NCBI GenBank assembly: GCA_026120035.1
Contig: JALRME010000017.1
Location: 868,001 to 932,000 of the forward strand
Length of the DNA: 64,000 bases
Reading direction: 5' to 3'
Source: Coleophoma eucalyptorum
Lineage: Eukaryota; Ascomycota; Leotiomycetes; Helotiales; Dermateaceae
Shown here: positions 43,496-55,617 of the stretch, piece by piece
Position numbering within the stretch: position 1 is the first letter of the stretch
How the letters are laid out: each line of letters begins with the position of its first letter
The notes under the pieces: model-generated
The model's input: only the letters and a program-made list of their open reading frames with translations
Told to the model about the DNA's origin: nothing
Database searches by the model: none
Position numbers and translations under genes: made by a program

Positions 43496-44099
43496 ATTTC
43501 CAAGCTGCCCCACTTATATTCCCCACACTCCAGCCACCATCCTCAGGTGGTATGTGCACCCTCTAAAATAATGATCCTGCATTATCTTCTCGGTAAGGTC
43601 GTCAAGATCGATCCAAAGAATATGCGGGAATAGTCTTAACCTTGACCGGAAAAGACACCCCGGAAAACCGCTTGCGATTTGAGTAATCTCTATTGGAGAC
43701 GTATGTCCAGTTTCAATAGCCTAGGGCGTTGTAGAGCACCCACTCGGGCCCTATTGCACCCCCTACTTTGAGAGTCTTCCCTTCTTAGTATCTTCCGGGT
43801 GCCCTTTCTGAAGTCACCTTGGTAGTTCAGTTCAGCATTTCTGCTTCAGTATCGTCGATGGTACTTCTGAATTTCGAAGAACCATAAAGGATATAATATA
43901 GTAAACTGATATAAGCGTCGCAAATCCTTCAAAGTACGAGGAACCTGACATCGAGCATTTTCATTTATGTAAATGGATATCGCGAACAATTTCATTGTGG
44001 GGTTCAACCAATCTTTATTCGGTCCTCTTTTCAATGAACATGAAAACTCCGCTAATCTACAAGCGCTGTCGTGCTGGTTGAGTTCTGCGGGTTTGAAAG

Positions 44100-45721
44100 C
44101 TAAGGATTCATAATGATAGTCTTGGTCTGCAAGAATTCCTCGAAGGCCCAGGACCCGCCAAATCTGCCCCATCCGCTGTTCTTATAGCCACCGTGGGGAA
44201 GAGTAGCCTCATCATGTACCGTTGAGGCGTTGATATGAACTGCGCCTACCTGCAGTTTCTTAGCCATTGCCAATGCCTTGAGCTGATCTCGTGAAAAGAT
44301 TGCAGCCGACAGTCCATATTCTGAACTGTTTACCATCTGGACTGCATCAGACGGGTGGTCAAACAAGCGGAGTCCAATCACAGGGCCAAAAGCCTCAGCA
44401 GTCCAGTAATTCATTTCGGGATTGACGTCTTCAATCAATGTCGCTGGGAGCGGACCAGCTCCCGCTCTTGCTACGGCGGCTCCTTTGATCTTTGCATCAT
44501 CCACCAACTCCTTGATCCGAGCTGCGCTTTTGGTGCTGACCACTCGTGTCGCCTCCTGCGATGCAATGCTGTGAAAATTTTCATGTAGCTTGGAGCGGAA
44601 CTGTGCCTCTATGTTACGGGAGACGAGGACAAGGTCAGTGGACATACAGATCTGTCCCGTCTGCCGGGCACACCCTAATTAGCAAGTAGCCTTGATATTT
44701 GGTAGCCTGAACCGCTCACATTTAAGAAACCTCCTTCCAATATCTCAGCGACCGCTGTGTCGAGATCTGCATCGTCAAGTACTACGGCATAGTTCTTCCC
44801 ACCCAGTTCGAGCAGCACCGGCTTCAGATAATGAGCTGCCCGGGAGGCAATCGCCCGCCCTACGGCGGTCGAGCCCGTAAAGTTGCACTTCCGCACAGCT
44901 GGGTGAGATATCATCGCTTCATAACAGACGGTTGCATCTTCAGGACGATGCAAGATAAAGTTGACGACACCCGGTGGGAATCCAGCATCTCGAAACAGTC
45001 GGGCGATGAAATAGTGTGTATGGGGACTCAGCTCAGAACCCTGGGTTGTGCTAAAGTGTCAGGATATATAATCACCGCGTGATTCAACGATTGGATTACA
45101 GACCTTTAAAATTGCAGTATTACCGGCAGCTACTGCAGCGGCAATCGCCCTGAGGCCTAGAATCAGGGGGGCATTCCACGGAGCAATACCTAGAATTACA
45201 CCGAGCGGCTCCTTCAGCACTGCTGCATGCGCATGCGGATTCCGTATGATAGGTATCACGCCAGATAACACGCCTGAGGTCACCGTTGCGGCAGTTTGTT
45301 CCAGAATCCCAGTTGCGTCGCCAACGTTGATGACAGCCCACTTCTGCGAACAAGCGAGCTCCTTGACCATAATCGACGATACTTCAGATGCTCGTTCCTG
45401 GAGAAGCTATATGCCAAAATTCGAGTTAGGTCACTGACATGAGAAGTCATCCGCTGACTGTAGAATGAAATAGGTACCCACCGCTGCAGCTCGATTGAAC
45501 AGCGCACGTCTCTGCGTGGGCTCGGTTTCCTTCCATGACTCGAATGCCTTCGCGCAGGATTCAACCGCACGGCGGCAGTCTGCGGGTGTCGCTCCATAGG
45601 CTCGAGTCCTATCTCCTAAGGGATGACCATCGTTTGAGATGAATGTCGAACTTTCTGAATCTGGAGCAATGTCTTCACCATGGATAATGAGGGGAATAAT
45701 CTCCGGACCTGCCGTGGACAT
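44100..45721 (-). CDS. Aldehyde dehydrogenase (vanillin/salicylaldehyde dehydrogenase type)
   Basis: Exons 45482-45721, 45104-45406, 44720-45040, 44100-44660; 474 residues. NAD-binding and catalytic landmarks: GIAPWNAPLILGLRAIAAAVAAGNTAILK, FTGSTAVGRAIA, LKPVLLELGGKN with the general-base Glu, and FLNTGQICMST with the nucleophilic Cys, restored by using the CGGCAG acceptor at the last intron. The ending AFEEFLQTKTIIMNP is usual for aromatic aldehyde dehydrogenases of this branch. It should oxidise the aromatic aldehydes released by the neighbouring cleavage oxygenase to benzoic acids. Divergent from the FAH gene, sharing a 312-bp promoter. Confidence 0.92.
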
Positions 45722-46033
45722 GTTTGGCTAATTTTAAGTTGATTTTTTTTTCAAGCAGAGGATCTTTTCCAATCAATGACCACGCCACTATCTTCTGTTT
45801 ATATGGATTCCCCAGGTATATTGTTGGTTGCGCAATGTGTGGACATTGATGCGGGGCGGCATGCAACCGCAAGTCCCCGTCTCCCCGGATTTGCTGTCGG
45901 CAGATGGAGCCGTGGATCCGGAACGATAGCTGCCATAATTCAAGCACAAAGTAAAAGCCAAAAACGATAACTGAACTTCGTCTTTCCAAATTGCAAGGAA
46001 CAAGAGAACAAACACAGAAAGAAAATTGCAACC
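45722..46033. promoter_or_regulatory. Divergent promoter, ALDH / FAH
   Basis: 312 bp. Minus-strand CCGGGGAGACGGGGAC (plus 45874-45889) gives two CGGGG cores five bases apart; GCGGGGCGG occurs at 45851-45859. These fit both the CGGGGA motif of the cluster and the CreA consensus SYGGRG. Confidence 0.45.
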
Positions 46034-47043
46034 ATGGTTGTCTGGAATTATCTCATTCGTTTCATCGCTACGGACGGCCGCGTGCTCCGTGGACAGCCCA
46101 TCATACCCGCTGAGAACTTTGACTTAGGGCACACGACCGAGGAAACCAAGCTTCAGGCACATGTGATCTCGGGCCATGACATCTACGATGAGACGGGCGC
46201 GACCATAGTCACGGATGAGGTCGTCACGGTAAAGCAGCTGCTCGGCCCTCTTGCACAAAGCGATGTCGACATCCTGCGATGTGTGGGCTTGAATTATGCA
46301 AAGCATAGTAGGTATCCAGTTGAATGAGTACTGATACAATCTCGATGGAAAACTAACAGAGATCGTATCAATAGTCCGAGAGGCTGGTCGAACCCCGCCG
46401 CCATTCCCCTTCATCTTTTTCAAGCCCAATACTTGCATCATAGACCACGGGGCTGATGTGGTAATTCCCAAAATTGCTCAGGACGACCAGGCCGATTATG
46501 AGGGCGAGCTATGCATTATCATGGGCAAGGATGCGAAGGATGTATCAGTTGAGGAGGCACTGGACTATGCAGCTGCTTACACGTGTGGTAACGACATTTC
46601 GGCCCGTAAGCTGCAGCGTGACCCGAAGCTGGCCGGTGGCGTACCGCAATGGGGGTTTTCAAAGGGATTTGATACCTTTGCGCCGCTGGGGCCGTGTCTC
46701 GTAAGTTCCACGCTGATTGGTGACCCAAAAAGGTTGGAGATGAAAACTATAGTCGACGGAGAGGTGCGCCAGCAGGAGATGGTGGATGACCTGCTGTTTG
46801 ATTGTGCCTACCTCATCTCGCACCTGTCTTCTGGAACGACGCTGAAGAAAGGCTCTGTTATCATGACTGGTACTCCCGGAGGTATATAATAACCCCACTT
46901 GTAGCTCTGTAAAACGTTCAAACTGACAAATGCTAGGCGTGGGTGCCGGACTGAAGCCCCCAAAGTATTTGGTTCCAGGAACAGTCATGGAGGTTGTGAT
47001 AGATAAGATTGGAACACTCCGCAATGGAGTCAAGTTTGCATAG
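46034..47043 (+). CDS. Fumarylacetoacetate-hydrolase-family protein (fumaryl-/maleylpyruvate hydrolase type)
   Basis: Exons 46034-46307, 46360-46881, 46937-47043; 300 residues. The FAH core is evident: ILRCVGLNYAKHK, PFIFFKPNTCII, VVIPKIAQDDQADYEGELCIIMG (metal-binding Asp/Glu residues), VEEALDYAAAYTCGNDISARKLQ, WGFSKGFDTFAPLGPCLV and TLKKGSVIMTGTPGGVGAG. The small single-domain form, like bacterial fumarylpyruvate hydrolase, hydrolyses the ring-cleavage product of gentisate to pyruvate and fumarate or maleate. Next to a gentisate dioxygenase this is the obvious role. No maleylpyruvate isomerase is visible, so the hydrolase may act on maleylpyruvate directly or the isomerase is elsewhere. Confidence 0.92.
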
Positions 47044-47458
47044 GACGTAAAATATTATCTCTAGGGCAAGGAAAATAAACCGTAGAGATAGACATAACCA
47101 CAAAGTGCTCTGAACTGGTCGAATCGTGGTTAACAGCATCTCATCTTGATAAATAGACTACAAGGCAATTTCAACTATGAACGTTGCATACTTAGGAGTT
47201 GCTATATGCACTAGAATAGTGTGATTCCTGACAATGATGGCAAAACAGTCAAATCCAGCGTGAGCAGAGCATTTGTGAGTCAAGGCAATGTTCAGCTTGA
47301 CAACAGGCTATCCCTATTGGTAGAATCAGCGAGTACGGGTTGTGCTTCTCTATTCATTCAAAGTTTAATGATTTAGTTTCATGATTCGAGCTGCCTAGTG
47401 ATCATAACCTGTAGCTACATAAAGATAGTTAATGTACACATGTTTCAAAGTAGGGTGA
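47044..47458. other. Convergent intergenic stretch
   Basis: 415 bp between the ends of the FAH gene and gentisate dioxygenase gene. No gene seen. Confidence 0.4.
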
Positions 47459-48603
47459 TTATTCGGACACCAAGCTCTCGACATCTACACCATTGACCCG
47501 GTAGTAGCCCAACGACTCGAGCATGGGCATATCGTGACAGCGGTACAGGTATACGGCCTCACCATCCGAGGCGTGATGGGAGTACTCGTACCACGATGGG
47601 ACACAAAATGTATCAGCCTTCTTCCAGGTGTGCTTTTTGCCCCCAATTAAAGAATAACCAGAGCCCTCAATAACATGGAAGATGGACGATGCAGTCTCTT
47701 GCAACAGCTTGGTTGAGGAGCCTGCCGCAATTCTTGTAGCACTAGTACCAAGTGTTTTGCTGACTGCAAGAAGAGGTTAGCAACGAGAAAAGCCCAGGCG
47801 ATCCGCGTAGAAGACTTGACATACTCTCAGCACCATTTTGCTTAAGGTAGGAAATGGTAGCATTGCATCCATCTATAGCATCAAGATCAGCCTTCATCTT
47901 CGCCCAGGGAAAGACGATAGGCGAGGTTGATGAATCAATATCCTCAGCAGGGTAGCGAGCTTGGGCAAAGTGCTCAACGAAGTGGACCGGAAAATGGACG
48001 AAGTTGGGCAGGTCCAGCCCATCAAGCCAAATCATGGGGCCCGACTTGTCCTTTCCGTGGTCATGCCAGTTCCATGTAGGAGTCAAGATAACATCACCTC
48101 GCTGCATGCGAATTCGCCGGCCGTGGACAGCAGTGAAGCCGCCATTACCCTCGATGATAAAACGACAAGCGAAGGCCGTGTGTCTGTGCGCCGGCGCTGT
48201 CTCGTTGGGCATAACAAGTTGAAGACCTCCATAGATTGTGTCGGTTGTGTAGGGTGCATCTGATTGCGAGTGAGTTAATAGTCATTCAGAGTGTTCAGTT
48301 TGCCGACGACTAATGCTTACCTCGAGCAGGGTTGATCAACATCAGCACTCTACGCTCTGCTTGCTTCTCTGTGATGAGTTCGCCCGCCTTGAGAAGCTGG
48401 GGACGGATCTTTTCGAACTCCCACACATGCGGGACACACTGTGGATTCGGCAGTGGAGGATTCAGTCGGGTCATCTGTGCCCAGAGCGGTTTGGTATGTT
48501 GCTCTTCGGCGGCTGCCAGCAGGCGTGCCGTGGCATCAGGGGCAGCTGAGGGGGGTGCCTCAGTGTTTGTGATATTGGTGGTGGTGGTGGTGGTGGTGCT
48601 CAT
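47459..48603 (-). CDS. Gentisate 1,2-dioxygenase (bicupin)
   Basis: Exons 48321-48603, 47825-48259, 47459-47763; 340 residues. The N-terminus carries a run of Thr encoded by a (GTG/CAC) microsatellite. The first cupin reads [26 protein letters not shown] with the metal-binding His-x-His near residue 122, then [21 protein letters not shown]. The second cupin region has [38 protein letters not shown], as in fungal and bacterial gentisate dioxygenases. The Fe(II) enzyme opens gentisate to maleylpyruvate. It is divergent from the regulator gene (470 bp between starts), a common arrangement for pathway-specific control. Confidence 0.93.
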
Positions 48604-48892
48604 TGTGGGTGACTTTACTCTTGATCTTTACTCTGGGATGTGGATTTGTTCAGTTAATGCAGCATGTCCTTTAAGATGCCACGGCTCTCGATCGCAGCGC
48701 TTTATGACCACACATCATTGGAGAACTTCAGCCACAGCATGAGACAGCCGGATTGTCTTCCGCATCTTCCCCGACCATCTTTGCCCAGAGTAGCAGAGGA
48801 TGGATAGTAATTGCTAGAGTTCGTGGTCCGGTGGAGATGTGGAGGTGTGGAGGTGTGGCATTTGTGGCGGTGCGGAGACCCCAAGGAATCCT

Positions 48893-48907
48893 CGCGGAGA
48901 TAACGCG
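48893..48907 (+). promoter_or_regulatory. Candidate cluster element CGCGGAGATAACGCG
   Basis: Shares GGAGATAACG with the element before the FAD monooxygenase (54540) with the two flanking triplets again eight bases apart. Lies 290 bp from the dioxygenase start and 167 bp from the regulator start. Confidence 0.42.
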
Positions 48908-48918
48908 ACTGCGCCCCC

Positions 48919-48941
48919 GCCGGCTCAGTTGCCGGCTCAGT
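48919..48941 (+). repeat. Tandem GCCGGCTCAGT repeat in promoter
   Basis: Two perfect copies of GCCGGCTCAGT at 48919-48929 and 48931-48941, one T between. Each contains the palindrome GCCGGC. Could be a second protein-binding site. Confidence 0.6.
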
Positions 48942-49073
48942 GCCAAACCTCGCCGAACCTCAACCGCAGCTCAACGTCGTCCCAAGCATCCGCTTTATAT
49001 CTCCAGATTGGCCTATCTCCACGCCATTGCGTACTCTGTCCCGTCTGACGAATTTCCCCAGAAAAACACAGCT

Positions 49074-51975
49074 ATGGATTTCGGGACGCAAGATAGCACG
49101 TCAGGCAGCCTGGAATATCTTGCCCCGGATCACAACCGGGGAAATCATTTCGTGTCAGCACCGCAGTTGGATCCTCCGAGAGAGACTGCCGGGACAGGCC
49201 GGCCCACCAAAAGGCGGAGGGTTGCTATGGCCTGCACTCCATGCCGGTACCGGAAATCAAGGGTTAGTTGGCCTGTCTACAGTCTTTTCGGAGTCTGCCA
49301 ATTGGGACCTCGTCCATCGAACTCATGATGGTGAAGCCACATCTCTCGCCGTCGTATGATGATCGAACGACATCTCCAGATCTGAACTCAGTTCTCACCA
49401 CATTCACGCTCTTGCCTTTCTCTACTTCTGGCTTTGTTGCTGACTTGGTTGCTGTTGAATCATAGTGTGACGGATGCCGACCGAAATGTTCAACGTGCAG
49501 AGACCATGGCCACGACTGCACCTACCCGCAGTCAGGCCAGATAAGTAGTACCACGGTTACGTCTAAAGGGTAGCTTTCCCCTACCTCATTCTAATGTAAT
49601 GACTGTTCTTACAAAATGCAGGCACCTTGATTCCGTTGAACTACGATTATCTACATTGGAGCGGTCACTCCGCGGTCTGACCAGCAGAGTGGATCATATC
49701 GAAAGCGATGAATATGGCGAGTCACGAGACTCGGGAACGGCATCTGAGAGACAGGTAACGGATTGCGTCGTTGATGATGAGGAATTACCCTCCGGTATCG
49801 ATTCGCAAGATCCCACGGATGGTATTGGGTCTATCGTCTTCACGGAGGAAGAAGACACGGGCTACTTTGGTCAGTTTTTAAGATATGCCTCGCCAGAGTT
49901 ATAAACACTAACTTGAAACAGGTCCATCGTCGAATATCGCCTTTACGCGTTATATAGTTCGCGCCACAAATGCCGTCCTGAAAAGGACCCAGGCAACATC
50001 GACTCCAACATCACCGGCTGTTGCTACGGTACGGAATCACATGCTGCATGTTTCGCGGCCGCCGACACCCCTACTGGAAGCTACCGGGAAGTCGAAGAGT
50101 AACACTGGCTTTCGATCCATGTTCACCATCCCTCCCGCGGATGAGACCTTGGCCCTTATTGAGCACTATTTTTCCAACACGGGACTACTGTTTCCATATA
50201 TCCATCGAGAAACATTCTTTGAAACTTACCGCGAGCTGACTCTAACCAGTTGCCAAAAAGTGAGACGATCATGGCTTGGACTTTTGAACATGGTGCTAGC
50301 GATGTCGACGAATACAACCTTGGCGTCCGACCTGACTGCCCAGCAACGATCGGCCAAATCTGAAGTGTTTTTCGCTCGTGCCATGGCTCTCTGCGAAAAG
50401 CAAATGAGGTCTGGCTCTAGTCTTGAAATCGGTCTGCTCCCAGTACTTCTGTCTTCTCGGTTGTTGCTTATGTCGATATATGCTGACCTGGGATGAGGAC
50501 ACTAGTCCAATTTCTTTTGTTGATGAGCCAGTATTTACAAGGGACGGAAAGATCGATCCAGACCTGGAATGTTCATGGCCTCGCTGTTAAGGCCGCATAT
50601 CAGCTCGGTCTGCATTCGAAAGACGCATTGAGCCAGTATCCGCCACTTGAGCGCGAAATCCGTACTAGAACATGGTACGGTTGTGTGATTCTTGACCGGT
50701 AAGATTGCCATAATATACAGACTGAAATATCGTCTGACTTTTGCCTCAGATCGCTGAGCATGACGCTGGGACGCCCTTCGTCAATACCCGATAGCTACAT
50801 AAAATTAGATATGCCACGCTGTCTCAGTTCTGCCTCTGATGTATCGGAAGATGTGTCCGGCGACGATAGCCTAGCATTTTATAACTCCACAGTGTAGGTT
50901 GCCGTCGTTCTCCTAAAAATTTTAAAGACTGATAAGAAGTAGGACCCTGGGTAAGATCAATTGGATTGTCTTAGAAAGTCTGTATGGTGGCAATTTAGGC
51001 TGTGAAACGCCTCAAGACATCTTCGATATTGCTGCTCACCTACTCCGGATTGAACAGCAGCTTCTAGAGTGGCAGAACTTTTTATCACCGTCTATGCTTC
51101 TTATCCAGCCCACAGAGTTGTCATGGTCAGGCCAATTAGACCCTGGGATCTCAAGGTTCCGGGTAATTCTGACGTTACGGTATCTGAACCTTCGTGTCCT
51201 AGCTCATCGCCCCATTCTTCACAAATTTCTCGAGGCTCTTGGCGAGCATAATCCACAACCAGTGCATACAAGTACGCTGAGACAGGTTGGATTGGGCAGT
51301 CTGCGAGCTTGCACCCAATCTGCTGTTGCTATTATTGACCTTGTGTCACATATTCTTCACAGTAGTAACTCTGACAAATATCTTGGAGCCTGGTGGTTTT
51401 CTCTTTACTATAGTATGCATTGCGCCCCTTTCGTCTGCATTGATGAGGTCTGTACTGACCGAGATACTAGCATTTAACGCCTCTCTTGTGCTATACTCCG
51501 CCCTTATGATCCGACACGATGCAGAGGCCAGGAATCTGCCCTTCCCCGATTCTGACATTCAGATTCAGCGGCCACAACTGCAGCAAGCAATTGAGTCTCT
51601 CTTACTATTAGATAGAGGAAATCGCATGATGGAGAAGTGCGCCAAGTACACCTCGACTTTAACCCATATCTTGGATTCATTATGTAAAGTCCCGCTCCAA
51701 GGCAACTTAAACCAGTTACTAACCTACATGACTTTTCAGATTACACTAATAGTCCCCCTAACACTGAAAATGGTGACACGCACGATTTGATGCGGCGGCC
51801 AGATGGAGGTGATGCAGGGGCAACACAGCTGCTAAATTATGCTGTCCAAAGCCAGACGCCGCTGGGCGTCATGGATCTGAGCGAGTTCATGGATCCTGCC
51901 GACTTAGAATTTCTTAATATACCCGCTCACATTCACAACCAGGCTCGAGACCAGGACTGGGTCTCTTCTGACTAA
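49074..51975 (+). CDS. Zn2Cys6 transcription factor, probable pathway regulator
   Basis: Nine exons: 49074-49262, 49466-49569, 49622-49869, 49922-50431, 50506-50698, 50750-50893, 50943-51412, 51471-51683, 51740-51975; 768 residues, all in frame. The zinc cluster ACTPCRYRKSR|CDGCRPKCSTCRDHGHDC is split by a 203-bp intron after the sixth residue of the first loop and contains an extra Cys (CDGC). A coiled-coil-like stretch (VELRLSTLERSLRGL) follows, then YFGPSSNIAFTRYI, PPADETLALIEHYFSNTGLLFPYIHRETF, LLLMSQYLQGTERSIQTWNVHGLAVKAAYQLGLHS (the fungal-specific domain) and YLGAWWFSLYYTFNASLVLYSALM. Nuclear; probably responds to an aromatic inducer and controls the surrounding genes, as its position beside the dioxygenase suggests. 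Confidence 0.9.
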
Positions 51976-52444
51976 GGGGTGAGAGCAATAATCTTGTAAT
52001 AAGGGAATATAATGATGTTAACGTACGAGAGTACGTTCTGTACACTAGATACATCATTAGCGCGTCCATAAACAATGCCACAAACAGATGTTTTTACTCG
52101 TCTTCCAAGCGAGATAAAATTGCCTCGTATTATCTGAATACTTCACTCAACATGTATTGCAATTGGATTGAAATTATCAATGACATTTCTGTTTACATCT
52201 GTGGATCTGTCGCGTGATTACATGTCGCGTTGGCAGGAGAGGTAGTAAACATGTATATACTACTATCACTAGTCACCTAAGCAGGCTGGATTGCTCTCTT
52301 GGCTGTATAATGCAGTGGTATTGTGTGAAAACAAATGGAATAATATTCTGAAGCTCCACATGTGCTATAATTCGTTGATACCCTAAGCCAAGCCAATCTG
52401 CATAGACCCAGCTCTCTCGTACACACCTTTCTTTACATTATGAC
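51976..52444. other. Convergent intergenic stretch
   Basis: About 470 bp between the regulator and the FAD monooxygenase 3' ends. No gene seen. Confidence 0.4.
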
Positions 52445-54255
52445 CTACCTCGTCCTATTCACAATGAGCTCACTGATGCTCTCCTCCCACCGCCTCTCCA
52501 TTGCCTCCTCGGCGTTATATCCGTAAGCCCATGCCTGTGTTACGGGATCGCTCCACTGGTTTGCGCTGCTCATAAAAGACTTGCCTTCTACCTCAGGCCG
52601 CATAGCCTCGTCCCGTGCTACCTGCTCCGGTCCATCCGGGAAGTGCCAGATAAGTCCATTGACCATGCTTGCCTCCTGCATGTCACCGGTGCGCTTCATA
52701 CGCTCGTCTTGAAATGTTTGCAGTGCGAAGGGGAGCTCTTTCAAAGCCGAGATCTGCGACAAGACATAAGCTAGCGCGGCCCCGTCTTCCATGGCCATCG
52801 CCGCTCCCTGCGACATATAAGGCACCATTGCATGCGCAGCATCGCCCATGATGACGAGGTGCGACGACGGATCCACCCATGACTTAAGACGCGTGCCGCT
52901 GCGAAGTGGCCACTTCATCGAGCTATCAATGAGTGAGATGATTTTCATGAGCCTAGATGAGGAGTTGTCAGCATTTTGGCCGAATAAATGGAATACTGAG
53001 GTTTGCTTACTGGCTGTCCCATCCTGAGAACTCTCTTTTAATGTCGTCTAGGACATCTTCGGACTTCCACGTGGCTGGGTCCGAATGATCAATGTGTGAG
53101 AGCACCATGTTGAATGATTTGCCCGCGGCGATGGTGTAGGTCATAACGTGCCTATTTTCGCCAATCCTACATTGCCCAGGGAGTAAGACTTTAGTCCAAT
53201 GCAATGAATACAACTTCCGGAATCCTCATCAACTTACCAAACGTTCAAGGACGGCTGTTCCAAGATCCATGCAAGGGAAGGGTCAGCCTTCATCTTCTCC
53301 ACGTCAACTGTTGCACGATAGGCTGCAAATCCTGTGAATGTAGGTTGTGTGGTCGAGCCAGATTGCACAGAGTCCCGTGCAATTGATTTGATGCCTGCGA
53401 AATCACTTGCTGTTAGTTACACCATCTTTACATAAGCTGCATCTGAATATCAAGCCATACCATCTGCAGCAACAACCAAGTCGCCCTTGATAACAGAACT
53501 TCCTGCCAGAGTCACCATAGCACTACTGGCATCGTACTCGACCACCCGGCTATTAAGCAAAATTTTGACACCTAACTCGACAGCGCGGTCAGAGAGAGCT
53601 TTGTGTAGGTGGGCGCGATGGGCGACATAGTATGGTGCACCAAAATTCTGCCGGAAGTCAGGCTCAAGCTTGGTATGGCCGATAACGTTGCCGGTCTCCC
53701 AGCGACGGAAGTTGATGCAATTGGGCTGCACTGCAAGCTTCTCAAGATTTTTGAAGACACCCCAGTGCCAGAGAAGGCGGCCTGTATTGGGGGGGATCTG
53801 GATGCCAGCACCAACCTATATACACGAGCTATATATTAGCCACTTCCTGCACCTCATCCAAAATTTCGCTCACTTACCTCGCCAAGTGCAGCTGCTTGTT
53901 CCAGAACTGTCACAGAGTGGCCCCTGAGAGCAAGAGCAATCGCTGCTGACAAACCTCCAAGTCCTGCACCGACAACGATAATGTCCATTTTCAGCTTCGC
54001 TTGGATGATTGGCCGTGGGGCCATGGTAGAGCCGTATTGTTGACTGTCCTGGCCCTGAAGCCTCCGGAGGAATTTCAACGCTTGAGATGGGTACGAGGTC
54101 TTGAGGTCGGGATTTAGACCTAAGCGTCCTGCATCAAGGTGCTGTACTGCGCTCTCACCATTGCTAGGTACAGGTGCCTTCGCTGGGATGGTAGAATGAC
54201 CATTTGTCACCACGGTTGAGATACCTGTGGCAGGGTCGATATCGGCTGAGGGCAT
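52445..54255 (-). CDS. FAD-dependent monooxygenase, salicylate hydroxylase-like (aromatic ring hydroxylase)
   Basis: Exons 53878-54255, 53461-53815, 53238-53394, 53011-53166, 52445-52952; 517 residues. Group A flavoprotein hydroxylase motifs: MDIIVVGAGLGGLSAAIAL (GxGxxG), the DG motif DLVVAADGIKS and the GD motif GDAAHAMVPYMSQGAAMAMEDGAALAYVL. Related fungal enzymes hydroxylate salicylate, 3-hydroxybenzoate or 4-hydroxybenzoate with NAD(P)H and O2. Given the gentisate dioxygenase, conversion of a hydroxybenzoate to gentisate is the most economical reading. About 89 residues precede the internal Met at the flavin motif; they are Pro/Ser-rich and not obviously a targeting signal, so translation may start later. 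The promoter region carries CGGGGAGATAACGG. Confidence 0.9.
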
Positions 54256-55617
54256 AGTGACGTTTAGCAGATTCGAGCTTTATGATGAGATACGTGAGGA
54301 TTGAACTTTATAGAGATTGTGTCTATAAAGGCTTACGGGGTTTTAAACTTTTGTATACAGAGACCACATTCTGGGAACGAATGGTCGCGGGGTAGAGCTA
54401 AATGACGAGAAGCTGCTTATGCCACAGCCTAGCCCCATACTCTCATGATCTGGTAGGCATTCTCCATGATCACTACGAACGCCCCAGTGATGTTCGGAAT
54501 CAAGGGAATCGTCCCCACGGAACATAAGATGTGAGTTATCGGGGAGATAACGGATGCGCGCTCTTAGGAGAGATTCCGATCGGGTAATTAATTAATGGAC
54601 TGGCTAGATTCGGCCTAGCCTTTCACATAATTTCTAGCATTAGGTAGTTTAAGTCGTCCATGCGGGATCAATTCTCTCAGCTCAGCACGCATACGTCCCC
54701 CCTAGCGTATCGGCATCGAAGCCGGCATTTGCATCCGTATGACACAGAACCTCTCGCCTATTAATTTGAGTTTTTGGAAGCGACTGTCGCGAGAATATAT
54801 GAATAGCTATCTAAGAAGAGGGGTTTTGAAAGTCTGAACTAGCGGCATTTCTCTCGAAGATTTTCTGTGCTTTGCGAGATATTAGCTATTGTCAAACGTG
54901 GGCCTACTTATCAATCATTAGACTAAGTGTTCAGCCAGACAACCATTCTATCAATCTAGGTGCTACTCAAACACCAAAACGAGTCAACTATAGATATGTT
55001 GTCCATATATTTTGATCGTAGGAGATCAGCCTGGCTTGCTACAGGTATCATCTACTCAGGGACATATTCACGAGGTCCAGGGGTTGTGTACTAGTTGTCC
55101 CATCTATCAAAAGGAATTTTCCATCCAAAGAACAATTGTACGATGAGGTTTATTCATTGCCCCCTACGCGGGAAATAGTTTTTGTCCATCGCAACGATAG
55201 AGATTAAGCACCTTCACCATCTCAATTATGCACAAACACCACATTTTGAAAGACTAAGATCTTTTACGTCTTGAATGATAAATTGCGAAGTGTAGTTAGG
55301 AGGCGCGATATACAACCCCACGACTACAAGCGTTAAGCGACTTGAAACCAGGTAACAATCAAGGTTGAATCTGTGGTAATACCTTCTCAACGGACACTTA
55401 TCTTATATAAACTAGGCTCATACAGTCTCAATATAATTAAAATACGGTACAAAATCATTCTATTTCATATGTTGTCTCGTATTCTACCTACATTGGTTTT
55501 ACATTTTATTCTTTCTCCGTTCGCTGCGACTATCGAGCGAAGGAAAAGCTCTTGTAATTCTTCACAATATTTCAGCACTAAGACAGTAACATAATTGTAC
55601 GTGTGAAAATTGTACAT
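54256..55617. other. Intergenic region with monooxygenase promoter
   Basis: About 1.36 kb. Apart from the regulatory element at 54540 I see no gene; the part after 54800 is AT-rich. Confidence 0.45.
54540..54553 (+). promoter_or_regulatory. Candidate cluster element CGGGGAGATAACGG
   Basis: CGG-GGAGATAA-CGG, 285 bp upstream of the monooxygenase start. It is followed by ATG; with 43464-43477 it shares CGGGGA-N2-TAACGGATG, longer than a chance CGG pair would give. Confidence 0.5.

Larger units (their letters stand above)
43303..44099. promoter_or_regulatory. Promoter region of the cleavage oxygenase and 3' region of ALDH
   Basis: About 800 bp without a gene. The part near 43440-43520 is GC-rich and holds two candidate regulator sites listed separately; the part near 43600-44090 is unremarkable. 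Confidence 0.45.
48604..49073. promoter_or_regulatory. Divergent promoter, gentisate dioxygenase / Zn2Cys6 regulator
   Basis: 470 bp. It contains a short GGAGGTGTG minisatellite (about 48832-48859), the element CGCGGAGATAACGCG and a tandem GCCGGCTCAGT repeat, the latter two listed separately. Confidence 0.5.
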
